NCBI GenBank assembly: GCA_937136055.1
Contig: CAKZOD010000005.1
Span: 62,001-126,000, forward strand
Direction: 5' to 3'
DNA from: an uncultured Oceanospirillaceae bacterium
GTDB taxonomy: Bacteria > Pseudomonadota > Gammaproteobacteria > Pseudomonadales > Balneatricaceae
Length of the DNA: 64,000 bases
Each line of letters starts with the position of its first letter. The stretch's first letter is position 1. This document shows, piece after piece, positions 27,064-37,578 of the stretch. The notes beneath the pieces were generated by a model. That model did no database searches. It saw only the letters and a list, made by a program, of their open reading frames with translations, and was not told where the DNA came from. Made by a program: the position numbers and the translations under genes.

Positions 27064-28371
27064 TTAATCTGCCATTTTCTTAAAGCGTTTATGGACTTTA
27101 CGTGTTACTAACCAGACTGATGCAACGACTAACGGTACCGATATACCCACTAACTGATACTTAGTAACAGGCAAGCCACTCACATCAAAAGATTCAATCA
27201 TGTATTTGAGCAGCCCAATACTATAATAACTGATAGCAGCAACCGATAACCCTTCCACGGTGTGCTGCATCATTAATTGAATTCTTGAACGGTTATCCAT
27301 AGACGTTAAAAGCTGCTGATTCTGCGCCTGAATACTCAGCTCAACCTTAGTTCGCATCATATCTGACACACGATCTATGCGTAGTGACAAACTTTCTAAA
27401 CGTTCATTTGCAGCACGACACGTATTTACCGCGGGAGTTAAACGACGCGTGATAAATTCACTCAAGCTTAAATGCCCAGAAACCTCATCTTCTTTTAGCT
27501 CGCTGAGTCGCTTCAATACCAAATCATAATACGCGAAAGTGGCTGAGTATCGAAACGCACAGCGCGAGCGCAATGCTTCAACTTGAGATGCCATTTCGGT
27601 TAGCTCAAGTAAAATTTCCTGCTCAGAGAACACACCTTTACACGCCAGCTGATTAGTTAGTGCAACAAGCTGTGCATCCATTGCATTGAGTTTGGCTGTA
27701 TTTTCCCTCGCTAAGGGTAGAGCTAACAAAGTAAGCATACGATACGTTTCTATTTCGATTATTCGCTGGGTTAAACGACCAATCTGACTGTCACTCATCA
27801 ATACATTGCCAATTAAGAAACGCCCATAACCATCAGAGTGCTGCTTAAACGATGTCCACAATCGAGCATCTCCGTTTTGCGGACTACTGCCCACTAAACG
27901 ATACCCTTCTAGCAGTGACTTTGCATTGCTAATGAGCTGCTGGTCCTTATCATCAATGCACTGTAGCGCAACATGAAAGTTAGATAACACAGTGCCTGGC
28001 AGTTCGTTTAACCAATTATCAGGTAGCTCAGCTAAACCACCTTTATCAAATGGGTTTTTAGGGTCAACATTAAAATTAATAAAGGTAAATGCACTGAACT
28101 CTAAATGCACTTCACGGCGCACACGAAAACCTTGCGCCTCGAATTGCAGATTCGGTTGATCACATTCTGGCACTTCCTGCTCAAATGCCTCAAACAGCTT
28201 TTGCAAATGCGAAAATTGCAGGGACTTTTGATGATCATCAGTCAGCAGCACATAATGGGTGATCAATGCTGGACAAGGCACTACTTGATAAGGACGCGAA
28301 TGCATTTCCTGATAGAGCATTGCCTGCAAAGGATGGTATTGAAGACTTTGTGTTTCAGCGAGTTGATTCAT
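27064..28371 (-). CDS. DUF3422 family membrane protein
   Basis: 435-residue protein of the DUF3422 family. The family hallmark is in the N-terminus (HPLQAMLYQEMHSRPYQVVP, about 13-32). A long helical middle (240-350) follows, and the C-terminus has two hydrophobic segments (about 372-392 and 400-420) ending in a basic tail (VHKRFKKM), suggesting an inner-membrane anchor with a large cytosolic part. Role unknown. A small hypothetical gene lies 64 bases upstream in the same orientation and may be in the same transcript. Confidence 0.85.
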   Translation of the reverse strand: MNQLAETQSLQYHPLQAMLYQEMHSRPYQVVPCPALITHYVLLTDDHQKSLQFSHLQKLFEAFEQEVPECDQPNLQFEAQGFRVRREVHLEFSAFTFINFNVDPKNPFDKGGLAELPDNWLNELPGTVLSNFHVALQCIDDKDQQLISNAKSLLEGYRLVGSSPQNGDARLWTSFKQHSDGYGRFLIGNVLMSDSQIGRLTQRIIEIETYRMLTLLALPLARENTAKLNAMDAQLVALTNQLACKGVFSEQEILLELTEMASQVEALRSRCAFRYSATFAYYDLVLKRLSELKEDEVSGHLSLSEFITRRLTPAVNTCRAANERLESLSLRIDRVSDMMRTKVELSIQAQNQQLLTSMDNRSRIQLMMQHTVEGLSVAAISYYSIGLLKYMIESFDVSGLPVTKYQLVGISVPLVVASVWLVTRKVHKRFKKMAD

Positions 28372-28434
28372 AGCAAGTATTTTTAACCGGATACCTTAAT
28401 GATAAAAATGGTGAAAAAGCAAAAAACTTGAGCA

Positions 28435-28803
28435 CTAGTGCTCTGCTAAATTAGCCGTAAGTATGGGTGCTGCTGATAAATCAAAGGACATAACATTCAT
28501 CTGTACTTCGAACCACTGCTCAAACAAAGCTTTATTCAGAGATGGCCAATAATCTTCAAACTCATCCCAGGCACTGAGCTCATTAGCAAACATTACCGAC
28601 CAATGCTGTGCTAAAAAATCTGTAAAATCACTCTCCTGTGCCACTTCGTCAATCAAATAAACACTCCCTGACTCACGCAGCTGTTCAAGTGATAGACACT
28701 CGTAACCTTCTTCAGCGCTAATCTTTCCCTCTAAGCTTGCAACCCATTGGGCAAAGGGCGCTTTAGCTAACAAGGTAAAGCTTGATCTATTTATCAGTTT
28801 CAT
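28435..28803 (-). CDS. Conserved hypothetical protein
   Basis: 122 residues, no known domain recognised. It begins MKLINRSSFTLLAKAPFAQW, is acidic and aromatic-rich in the second half (WDEFEDYWPSLNKALFEQWF, about 78-97), with no signal peptide or membrane segment. The general pattern recalls uncharacterised short proteins of Pseudomonas relatives, from memory only. Sits upstream of the DUF3422 gene on the same strand. Codon use looks like its neighbours, so I see no sign of transfer. Confidence 0.65.
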   Translation of the reverse strand: MKLINRSSFTLLAKAPFAQWVASLEGKISAEEGYECLSLEQLRESGSVYLIDEVAQESDFTDFLAQHWSVMFANELSAWDEFEDYWPSLNKALFEQWFEVQMNVMSFDLSAAPILTANLAEH

Positions 28804-28999
28804 TGCGATCTCTTCGATAATAAGGCATAAAAAGATCTTTATAACATATCACCTTAATGATGCTTTTATTATTTCATCAAATAGTGAATAATTTAAACAT
28901 GGCACTGCGTATTCCTCTAATAAACGCTTTATCGCCTGACTCCATTTGTTTTGGTTTTGTACACTGCCTTCTTTATAGCTTGAGATTAACTACCCGCCC

Positions 29000-29668
29000 A
29001 TGAAAATAGCCATACTTGAAACATTAGAAACACAGCAGCAATGGCAAAATTTTAGCTTACGAAAAATCCCTTATGCGTACGTACTTAACCCACTATCACT
29101 GGTGGATTTTCAAAGCACGTTTATACAACTAACAGACATTGACAAGAATTTGCGCGATGGCAGGCAAGCTGTTAAATACAGTATCGGGAGCCGTAAATCA
29201 GCACAGGCGGCATGGCTACTGATCGAGAAATGCCAGTGGAGCTTAAGCCAATTGCTGAGAGAGCTGAAAACACTCGATTTTAGCAGCAATGTTCGCGATA
29301 ACTCAGTACTGAATATTCATGGCGATCTCACTGTGCGACAGTTCTTTGCCAAAGAAAAATGCGTCATCTCACCCTGGCTATTACAACACCTAACGCCTTT
29401 AACGCGCATACCTAACAAATGGTATCTAAATGATATAAAGCGTGTTCTAAGCAGCCAGCAAATTTCGAATATTACCTGGCTAGATGAGCGAGCTGAAATG
29501 CGCTCAATTCCTGCCATTTTAAACACCTTGATCAGCTACCCTCAAGGCTGGCAAATTAATTTTGCACAAGGCGTGATCACTTTGCTGTATAAAAAATCCC
29601 CCATCGTTAGCTTTACAGCAGTTATTGCATCGCTACCGGCCAAATCAAACCAGCTACAAGTACTGTAA
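29000..29668 (+). CDS. Hypothetical protein, unrecognised family
   Basis: 222-residue soluble-looking protein with no signal peptide, no clear membrane segment and no motif I can place. Segments to note: YSIGSRKSAQAAWLLIEKC (about 55-73), NVRDNSVLNIHGDLTVRQFF (about 95-114) and a hydrophobic C-terminal strand pair (VITLLYKK, SFTAVIASLPAK). The only rbs-like sequence before ATG 29000 is weak. It stands alone before the hemN promoter and is divergent from the 28.4 kb gene. Function cannot be stated. Confidence 0.6.
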   Translation: MKIAILETLETQQQWQNFSLRKIPYAYVLNPLSLVDFQSTFIQLTDIDKNLRDGRQAVKYSIGSRKSAQAAWLLIEKCQWSLSQLLRELKTLDFSSNVRDNSVLNIHGDLTVRQFFAKEKCVISPWLLQHLTPLTRIPNKWYLNDIKRVLSSQQISNITWLDERAEMRSIPAILNTLISYPQGWQINFAQGVITLLYKKSPIVSFTAVIASLPAKSNQLQVL

Positions 29669-29900
29669 CACACGTCAGCAGCCCTTTTTTGCAACCCTAG
29701 CAAGTTAAGTCTCACAGCAATTTTCTTCAATTATTCATAAAGCGCTGATCCATCACACTCAGCTTATTTATGCCTCTTTTTTATTCAAGCAGACTCATTA
29801 AAGCACTGCTTAATTTCAGCCACTGCCTATCCCTGCTATCATATCTTTGAAGACCCACATCGAAATGGCGTTCAATTACTATTAACAATACCGCTTATTG

Positions 29901-29914
29901 TTGATTTTAATCAA
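29901..29914 (+). promoter_or_regulatory. FNR/Anr binding site of the hemN promoter
   Basis: TTGATTTTAATCAA is a perfect match to the FNR/Anr consensus TTGAT-N4-ATCAA. Its centre is about 41.5 bases before a transcription start near 29948-29949 predicted from the -10 box TATACT (29936-29941), the geometry of class II FNR-activated promoters. Seen directly; regulation by oxygen is inferred and expected for an anaerobic heme enzyme. Confidence 0.85.
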
Positions 29915-29935
29915 CGTGACAATTCCATCTTCACT

Positions 29936-29941
29936 TATACT
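29936..29941 (+). promoter_or_regulatory. -10 box of hemN
   Basis: TATACT, with the FNR site occupying the -35 region instead of a -35 hexamer. It puts the transcription start near 29949, downstream of the GTG at 29942 that opens the long frame, and so supports the later TTG start for hemN. Confidence 0.65.
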
Positions 29942-29995
29942 GTGCCCATTATTATAGTCGTCAAAATAGGCGACATTGAGCGACAAGGATTTACT

Positions 29996-31396
29996 TTGAC
30001 AACACCACAAAATGTGCAAGCCGTCAGTTGGGATAGCAATCTAATTAAGCGCCACGATTTGGCAGGGCCACGTTACACCTCCTACCCTACAGCATTGCAA
30101 TTCAATAACGCACTGAATGCGGATGCTTTTATACAAAGCGCTAAGCAATCTTTAGATCAAACGCAGCCACTATCGCTGTATTTTCACATTCCTTTTTGTG
30201 CCCATGTTTGTTATTACTGCGCCTGTAATAAAGTGATTACACGACAGCGTGAACGCTCAGAACCTTATTTACAAACGCTCTACAAAGAAATGGCTTTCAT
30301 GGCTGAACACTTCAGCAAAGATCGCCAAGTGAATCAGCTTCACTGGGGAGGCGGCACGCCCACTTTCTTGAACGATGAGCAAATCACTGAACTGATGCGC
30401 AAAACCCGCGAATTATTTAACTTACGCGGTGATGACCAAGGGGACTATTCCATTGAGATAGACCCTAGAGAATGCTCGCCTCAGACGCTGGTTAACTTGC
30501 GTAAAGTCGGCTTCAACCGCATTAGCTTAGGTGTTCAGGACGTTCAACATAAAGTGCAAGAAGCGGTTAACCGTATTCAGTCAACTGAACAGACAATTGA
30601 GCTGATCAACCAAGCAAAAGCCCTAGGGTTCAAATCAATTAATATCGATTTAATTTATGGTTTGCCGCACCAAACAAATGATTCGTTCGCTGAAACTCTC
30701 GACACAGTGGTTGGCATGTCCCCTGACAGACTGTCTATTTTCAACTACGCCCATATGCCTGATCGCTTCAGATCACAGCGCCATATTAAAGAACAAGATT
30801 TACCAAGCCCTGCCCAAAAGCTTGCTATTCAACAGCAAACAATTACTAAACTGAGTGAAGCCGGTTATCAATATATTGGCATGGATCACTTTGCAAAACC
30901 GACAGATGAGCTAAGCCAAGCACAAATTACAGGGCAATTGCACCGCAATTTCCAAGGCTATACTACTCACTCAGATTGTGACTTAGTCGCAATGGGCGTA
31001 TCAGCAATTAGCCAAATTGGTGACCTTTATTATCAAAACTCTCACGATTTAAAAACATACTCTGATCTAATTGAAGAAAAGCAGTGTGCCATTATCCGCG
31101 GTGTGAGTTTAACAGCCGATGACAGAATTAGACGTGATCTTATCACCCAACTTATCTGCCATTTCAGCTTAGATATAGCGGATTTTGAGAGGAAACACGA
31201 GTTAGTGTTTAATCAGTATTTTAAAGACGAAGTGACAGAGCTACAGCGCTTAGCGACTGATAAGCTATTAAGTTTTGATGAGGATAAGATTCAGATCAGC
31301 GCTGCTGGGAGAATTTTAGTGCGCCGTATATGTATGGTGTTTGATGCGTATATGGACCAAGCCAAGTTGAAGCAAAGCTTTTCACGCATCATTTAA
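29996..31396 (+). CDS. hemN: Oxygen-independent coproporphyrinogen III oxidase HemN
   Basis: Radical SAM enzyme that decarboxylates coproporphyrinogen III without oxygen. With the TTG start at 29996 it is 466 residues, close to E. coli HemN (457). The frame opens at GTG 29942, but that codon precedes the predicted transcription start, whereas TTG 29996 has AAGGA six bases upstream. Cluster ligands are in HIPFCAHVCYYCACNK, the CxxxCxxC radical SAM motif plus the fourth Cys typical of HemN; WGGGTPTFL and NIDLIYGLPHQT follow. Ends near a 16-bp inverted repeat. Confidence 0.93.
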   Translation: MTTPQNVQAVSWDSNLIKRHDLAGPRYTSYPTALQFNNALNADAFIQSAKQSLDQTQPLSLYFHIPFCAHVCYYCACNKVITRQRERSEPYLQTLYKEMAFMAEHFSKDRQVNQLHWGGGTPTFLNDEQITELMRKTRELFNLRGDDQGDYSIEIDPRECSPQTLVNLRKVGFNRISLGVQDVQHKVQEAVNRIQSTEQTIELINQAKALGFKSINIDLIYGLPHQTNDSFAETLDTVVGMSPDRLSIFNYAHMPDRFRSQRHIKEQDLPSPAQKLAIQQQTITKLSEAGYQYIGMDHFAKPTDELSQAQITGQLHRNFQGYTTHSDCDLVAMGVSAISQIGDLYYQNSHDLKTYSDLIEEKQCAIIRGVSLTADDRIRRDLITQLICHFSLDIADFERKHELVFNQYFKDEVTELQRLATDKLLSFDEDKIQISAAGRILVRRICMVFDAYMDQAKLKQSFSRII

Positions 31397-31412
31397 AAGA
31401 AAACAATCTCTC

Positions 31413-31459
31413 TGATTTGTATGACTTTTCTTCTCAAGTAAGTAAAGTCATACAAATCA
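31413..31459. terminator. Long inverted repeat between convergent hemN and the GGDEF gene
   Basis: Perfect 16-bp arms TGATTTGTATGACTTT and AAAGTCATACAAATCA with a 15-base spacer. No T-run follows on either strand, so it may act as a 3' stabilising or rho-dependent end rather than a classical terminator. It could also be a palindromic protein site, though its place between converging stop codons favours an RNA role. Confidence 0.55.
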
Positions 31460-31494
31460 AACCTCGCAATACAAACTAGCAGTGATTATTCAGA

Positions 31495-32469
31495 CTAAGA
31501 AACCTGCCAGAACGCGACGTTATTTTTACCCGCTTTTTTAACTTTATACATCGCTTGGTCCGCTTTTTGACAGACATCCGTGAAATCATCAGATACTGCA
31601 TTAAACACACAAACCCCAATACTTAAGCCGACATCTAAGGTGATATTCTCTAACACTAGTGGCTTTTGAAACGGCGCTAACAGAATCTGGCAAATACGCT
31701 GTAGCGCTGCTTGATCACCGGACTCATAGAGAATCACGAATTCATCTCCACCGAATCGACCAATAGCCGCTTCATCTGGCGTAGCCTTTTTCAATATTCC
31801 TGCGATATAACATAGTACTAAATCACCGAACTTATGCCCAAAGTGATCATTGACGTGTTTGAAGTTATCTAAATCTAAAAACAATAAAGCCGCTTTTTGA
31901 CCATGAGATAAACTAAGCTGAGCATACTTTTCAATTAACGCAGGACGGTTTAGTAAGCCCGTTAGAGGATCTATATTAACAAGGCTTGATAAGCGTTGTT
32001 CATAGAGCTTTTCTTGAGTGATATCAACATGTGCCCCCATCATACGTAAAGGGTTGCCTTGCTCGTCAAACTCGATCACTTTCCCGCGATCAGAAATCCA
32101 ACTAATACTACCGTCTTTACGCACCATGCGATGAACAACTTGAAAAGCATCACTTTCACCGCGAATATGCGTTTCAAAGGCCGTTACTACTTCTTCTTTA
32201 TCATCCGGGTGTAGATTGCTTTTCCAACCTGAAACACTTGCCTCCACCTCATGGGGGCTATAGCCAAGCAAGGCTCCCCATGGGGCATTAAATACTTGTA
32301 AAGCTTGATTGGGAACATCAAGTTGCCAGATTTTAATATCTGAGCCATCAAGCACCGCAGATAGCTTTTCATTTGCCAGCTGCAATGCTTTTCGCAACGC
32401 ATCATTCTCTCGCTGTAACTGCTCGATCAAAATTTGCGGATCTTCTGCGAGTGTTTTTTTAAAGCTCAT
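31495..32469 (-). CDS. Diguanylate cyclase with N-terminal PAS domain
   Basis: Synthesises cyclic di-GMP. 324 residues: coiled-coil N-terminus (about 12-40), one PAS/PAC sensor domain (about 40-155, with MVRKDGSISWISDRGKVIEF) and a GGDEF domain (about 165-324) with intact RFGGDEFVILYE (G240-F244 core). The inhibitory RxxD I-site five residues before GGDEF is missing (DEAAIGRF instead), so product feedback is probably absent. No membrane segment, so cytosolic. AAGGA precedes ATG 32469. It begins 27 bases after hisD and may share the hisGD transcript. Confidence 0.92.
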   Translation of the reverse strand: MSFKKTLAEDPQILIEQLQRENDALRKALQLANEKLSAVLDGSDIKIWQLDVPNQALQVFNAPWGALLGYSPHEVEASVSGWKSNLHPDDKEEVVTAFETHIRGESDAFQVVHRMVRKDGSISWISDRGKVIEFDEQGNPLRMMGAHVDITQEKLYEQRLSSLVNIDPLTGLLNRPALIEKYAQLSLSHGQKAALLFLDLDNFKHVNDHFGHKFGDLVLCYIAGILKKATPDEAAIGRFGGDEFVILYESGDQAALQRICQILLAPFQKPLVLENITLDVGLSIGVCVFNAVSDDFTDVCQKADQAMYKVKKAGKNNVAFWQVS

Positions 32470-32496
32470 AAAATCCTTTTACTTAATGCTGATAGT

Positions 32497-33807
32497 TCAG
32501 TCTTTAATACGGTATTCCGCCGAGCGAGCGTGAGCTGTTAAGCCTTCCCCTCTTGCTAACACTGAAGCGATGCCTCCAACTGTTGAAGCACTTTGCTCAC
32601 TAAAGAATACCAGTGAAGAGCGCTTTTGGAAATCATACACCCCTAAAGGTGAAGAGAACCTTGCTGTACCCGATGTTGGCAATACATGATTGGGCCCTGC
32701 ACAATAATCACCTAACGCTTCAGCAGTGTATCTACCCATAAAAATTGCACCGGCATGGCGCACTTGATCTACTAGAGCTTGCGGGTCTTCAACTGATAAC
32801 TCTAGATGCTCTGGTGCTACACGGTTAGACACTTCAACCGCTTGCTCTAAATCACTCACATGAATAAATGCAGCCCTATCTGTGATTGAGCGGTTAATAA
32901 TTTCATGACGCTCCATCCCTGATATTAGCTTATTCATTGATTGCTCAACACGCTCTAAGTATTCAGCATCCGGGCTGACTAGAATAGACTGTGCCTGCTC
33001 ATCGTGCTCTGCTTGTGAGAAAAGATCCATTGCGATCCAATCTGGATCCGTTTTCCCGTCACACACAACCAGTATTTCAGAAGGACCTGCAATCATATCA
33101 ATGCCTACCAAGCCAAAAACAGCTTTCTTGGCAGTGGCGACAAATATATTTCCAGGGCCTGTGATTTTATCAACTTTAGGAATAACCTCAGTGCCGTAAG
33201 CAAGTGCAGCTACCGCCTGTGCTCCCCCAATCGTAAAGACACGATCAACCCCTGATAAAGCTGCGGCTGCAAGAACCAAATCGTTCAGCTCTCCTTGCGG
33301 GGTTGGCACAACCATAATAATGTCTGAAACACCTGCCACTTTTGCAGGAATAGCATTCATTAACACTGATGATGGATAAGACGCTTTACCACCTGGGACA
33401 TAAATACCGACTTTATCAAGGGGCGTTACCTTTTGCCCTAATAAAGTGCCATCGTCTTCAGTGTACTGCCAAGAACCTTCTGCTTGGCGCTCATGAAACC
33501 GCCTTACACGTTCAGCAGCTTGAGTTAATGCCTCTCGCTCTTGAGCAGGAATTCGATCCAACGCCCCCTGTAGTGCCGCTTGATCCAATTCAAGATCAGC
33601 GATAGTACTCGCTTGTGTATGGTCAAACTGATTGGTCAGTCGAACAACCGCATCATCACCATTTTCACGTACATCTGCCAATATATTTGTGACTATATCG
33701 TTCACTTTATCATCCGAGACAGACTCCCAAGCTAGCAGTTGATTTAACTGCTGCTCAAAATCCTCGTCATTGGCACTTAAACGCTTAACATTCAGTAATT
33801 GCTTCAT
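32497..33807 (-). CDS. hisD: Histidinol dehydrogenase HisD
   Basis: Last two steps of histidine synthesis, NAD- and zinc-dependent. 436 residues, normal length. The GTG ATG pair at 33810-33805 leaves two possible starts; the ATG at 33805-33807, one base past the hisG stop, is chosen. The family blocks [20 protein letters not shown] and [11 protein letters not shown] are visible. Third gene of an ibaG-murA-hisG-hisD series. Confidence 0.95.
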   Translation of the reverse strand: MKQLLNVKRLSANDEDFEQQLNQLLAWESVSDDKVNDIVTNILADVRENGDDAVVRLTNQFDHTQASTIADLELDQAALQGALDRIPAQEREALTQAAERVRRFHERQAEGSWQYTEDDGTLLGQKVTPLDKVGIYVPGGKASYPSSVLMNAIPAKVAGVSDIIMVVPTPQGELNDLVLAAAALSGVDRVFTIGGAQAVAALAYGTEVIPKVDKITGPGNIFVATAKKAVFGLVGIDMIAGPSEILVVCDGKTDPDWIAMDLFSQAEHDEQAQSILVSPDAEYLERVEQSMNKLISGMERHEIINRSITDRAAFIHVSDLEQAVEVSNRVAPEHLELSVEDPQALVDQVRHAGAIFMGRYTAEALGDYCAGPNHVLPTSGTARFSSPLGVYDFQKRSSLVFFSEQSASTVGGIASVLARGEGLTAHARSAEYRIKD

Positions 33808-33809
33808 CA

Positions 33810-34475
33810 CTACTTGCCGTCACTTTTAGCTAATTCGTTACGCTTGTCGATTGCATCTGACAACATATCAAGAATAGGTTGGATTTGGCGATACTTCAGT
33901 TTCATAGACGCTTGCCCAACAACTAAGCGCGAGCTCACATCTGCAATAAAATCCATAGGTTCTAACCCATTGGCAATTAGCGTATTACCAGTATCAACGA
34001 TATCCACGATACGATCGGCTAAGCCCATAATAGGTGCAAGCTCCATTGCCCCATAAAGCTTAATCACATCTATTTGCTGGCCTTGACTAGCGAAGTAATT
34101 TTTAGCGACATTGACAAATTTAGTGGCAACTCGCATTCTCCCTTGAATGCTCGGCGCATCTTTTAAACCTGCTACCATCAATTTGCATTTCGAGATTTGT
34201 AAATCTAAAGGCTCATAAAGCCCTTTACCACCATGCTCCATTAGGACATCTTTACCAGCAATCCCCATATCCGCACCGCCGTATTCTACGTATGTTGGTA
34301 CGTCAGTTGCGCGAATAACGACCAATTTAATATTGGCGTGATTTGTATCAAAAATTAACTTTCGAGAGCTATAAATATCCTCTGTTGGGATAATATTGGC
34401 CGATTCTAGTAAAGGTAATGTCTCTTTCAATATGCGCCCTTTCGATAGCGCTATTGTCAGTTGCTCTTTTTTCAT
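33810..34475 (-). CDS. hisG: ATP phosphoribosyltransferase HisG, short form
   Basis: First step of histidine synthesis. The frame opens at 34580, but ATG 34473-34475 ([14 protein letters not shown]) matches the family. At 221 residues it is the short form HisG(S), which lacks the C-terminal regulatory domain and needs a separate HisZ subunit for activity and feedback; hisZ is not in this window. The PRPP-binding region [14 protein letters not shown] (about 159-172) is intact. The stop codon overlaps the alternative GTG start of hisD. Confidence 0.93.
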   Translation of the reverse strand: MKKEQLTIALSKGRILKETLPLLESANIIPTEDIYSSRKLIFDTNHANIKLVVIRATDVPTYVEYGGADMGIAGKDVLMEHGGKGLYEPLDLQISKCKLMVAGLKDAPSIQGRMRVATKFVNVAKNYFASQGQQIDVIKLYGAMELAPIMGLADRIVDIVDTGNTLIANGLEPMDFIADVSSRLVVGQASMKLKYRQIQPILDMLSDAIDKRNELAKSDGK

Positions 34476-34603
34476 GATAGTCCTAGTAATGCCTAACGTA
34501 AGTAGCAATCGTTCACTATGTTGTCTCAATCCAAAACGATACTTATTGCAAATGTGGCACTGAAATAACGTTATCGACACTCGCTACAATTGATTGGATA
34601 AAA

Positions 34604-35884
<1,281 letters not shown>

Positions 35885-36127
35885 TTAGTCTTGTAGTTTT
35901 TGCCATTGTGCTGGTGTATACGCTTTGATTGTCAGCGCATGAATGGTGCCATCAGCAATTTGCTGATTTACACATTGGTAAACTGCTTGTTGACGCTTTA
36001 CAGGTAGCAATCCATTAAACACATCGCTAATGACAGTTACTTCAAAATTACATCCTTCACCCGCTGTAATAACCGTGGCATTGTCAATTTGAGACTCTAT
36101 GATATGTTTCACTTCTTCGGCTTGCAT
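35885..36127 (-). CDS. ibaG: BolA-like protein IbaG (YrbA)
   Basis: 80-residue BolA-family protein, the type that sits next to murA and is thought to act with glutaredoxin and acid stress. The C-terminal block YQCVNQQIADGTIHALTIKA is typical and it lacks the N-terminal HMHGGS of BolA. First gene of the ibaG-murA transcript. Confidence 0.93.
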   Translation of the reverse strand: MQAEEVKHIIESQIDNATVITAGEGCNFEVTVISDVFNGLLPVKRQQAVYQCVNQQIADGTIHALTIKAYTPAQWQKLQD

Positions 36128-36513
36128 TAATTACTCCAAATTTCGATACTGTGATCACTGCTGTTGTGCTAAACGCTGTTTGTTATGCTTGCTGAAATCA
36201 CAACAAAAAAGCCATCTCAAAACCACGTGTTAAACGCTATTTTCACTATAATGACTAAAATACAGATGCAAATTTAACGATTGTAAAAGCTAAAGAGATC
36301 CAACTTGCAACGCGACATTTTCAACAGTGTTAAAATACGCCGATAATAACGAAATTCACCCTAAAAGGCGATTAAAGTGCGGTTTTTTTGTAATTAAACA
36401 GAGATTGAATAAACGGGCGAGAAAAGTGAAGTGGAAAAGCGCTTTTATTGCTCCAAGCAACCACTTCTCACTTTTTTAAAGGGCAAACAAAAAGGGATTT
36501 TTAAAAATATTAT
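36128..36513. other. Intergenic region between mla and ibaG-murA
   Basis: About 385 bases. The right part holds a large imperfect hairpin (36422-36475) behind the mla operon; the left part must hold the ibaG-murA promoter. The best candidate on the minus strand is a TTGCAT / TATAGT pair with a short 15-base spacer near 36247-36273, so not a firm call. No RNA gene or coding frame recognised. Confidence 0.5.
36422..36475 (-). terminator. Hairpin after the mla operon
   Basis: AAAAGTGAAGTGG pairs with CCACTTCTCACTTTT with a two-base bulge; the loop contains the short palindrome AAAAGCGCTTTT. It lies about 40 bases after mlaB. The T-run is strong on the plus strand and weak on the minus strand, so minus-strand termination is likely but not certain. 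Confidence 0.45.
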
Positions 36514-36804
36514 TTACGGTTCAAATATTTTCTCAACCCCAACAGATGCAGCTATATCAAGCAAGCACTGTGGGACATTCTCAAAATAGACAGCAGCACC
36601 TTGCTCACAGCGACGCTGCAGGCTTACACACAGCGCTAGGGCCGACGTATCAACTTTCCCTACATTAGCAAAATCAACCACAACCGTTTTGGAAATTGTG
36701 GGATAGTGCTGCAAAATCTGATCTTCTAAACTCTGCACGCTAGAGAAAGTAATATCGCCGATAAAAGCTATTTTTTTATTTTCAAATTCAATTGATATAG
36801 TCAT
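36514..36804 (-). CDS. mlaB: Mla pathway STAS protein MlaB
   Basis: Cytosolic STAS-domain subunit of the MlaFEDB lipid transporter, 96 residues. The STAS core with TVVVDFANVGKVDTSALALC (about 40-59) carries the conserved Asp and Ser/Thr. Last gene of mlaFEDCB, 75 bases after mlaC. Confidence 0.9.
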   Translation of the reverse strand: MTISIEFENKKIAFIGDITFSSVQSLEDQILQHYPTISKTVVVDFANVGKVDTSALALCVSLQRRCEQGAAVYFENVPQCLLDIAASVGVEKIFEP

Positions 36805-36879
36805 AGAGTCTATGCTTTTAACAAGTTCATTTCACTTCCCCATCAACCTAAATCATTAACGAGGAGGTTTTATCAGCGG

Positions 36880-37494
36880 TTATTTATACTTCTTCGCCAT
36901 AACGCTGTCCCATTCAGCAATCGCTTTATCTAATTTCCCACGATTGCGCTGCGCAATACTCGCAAACTGATTTTTAAAGTTTGAGCGAACATTTAAGCCA
37001 TCTAAATCTAGATTAACGAGCTTCCAAACGCCTTCTTTACGTACCACGAAATTAACAATCTGGTAGGCTTTGCCCTGAGTAGACATCACTTCTATTTTAA
37101 CTTTTTGCTTATCCGGATAAGGACTGTGAGCACGGGGCTTAACAACGCGATAACTTTTCACATTGAAAGTAACCAACCCTTTCGCATAAGTCTTTAACAG
37201 CGTTCTTTTAAAGACACGCTTAAAATTTTCTTTTTGCGCATCAGTTGCACGTCTGTAGAACTTACCCATTACAAATTTAGCAATATAAGGATAATCAACC
37301 GTATCTTTAGTAATGACATCTAACTCTTTTACTAAAGGCTCAAGGTTCGCATCGGCTTCTCCCTTATACGGAATAACCTTCTCTAGCATTTGTTTGATTG
37401 AGAGATCCATCTCAGCTGCAGCACTTTCCCATTCTTGAGATGCCCATAAGTTAACACTCATCACGAGCATTAAACTGCTTAATATCCACTTCAT
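36880..37494 (-). CDS. mlaC: Periplasmic phospholipid carrier MlaC
   Basis: Shuttles phospholipid between the outer-membrane complex and MlaFEDB. 204 residues with a signal peptide of about 18 (MKWILSSLMLVMSVNLWA). MlaC/Ttg2 family fold with YPYIAKFVMGKFYRRATDAQ (about 58-77) and NLDLDGLNVRSNFKNQF near the end. Confidence 0.93.
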   Translation of the reverse strand: MKWILSSLMLVMSVNLWASQEWESAAAEMDLSIKQMLEKVIPYKGEADANLEPLVKELDVITKDTVDYPYIAKFVMGKFYRRATDAQKENFKRVFKRTLLKTYAKGLVTFNVKSYRVVKPRAHSPYPDKQKVKIEVMSTQGKAYQIVNFVVRKEGVWKLVNLDLDGLNVRSNFKNQFASIAQRNRGKLDKAIAEWDSVMAKKYK

Positions 37495-37578
37495 ACTTTT
37501 ACTCTCATTTTAATCTACAAAACCGTTATTTATATAACGACTGCTACTTCTCAGTACTTTTACTTCAAGCTAATTCTA

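Larger units (their letters stand above)
29669..29995. other. hemN upstream region
   Basis: About 330 bases between the orphan gene and the hemN start. The left part has no visible feature. The right part holds the FNR-type site and -10 box listed separately, and the hemN leader. Confidence 0.6.
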
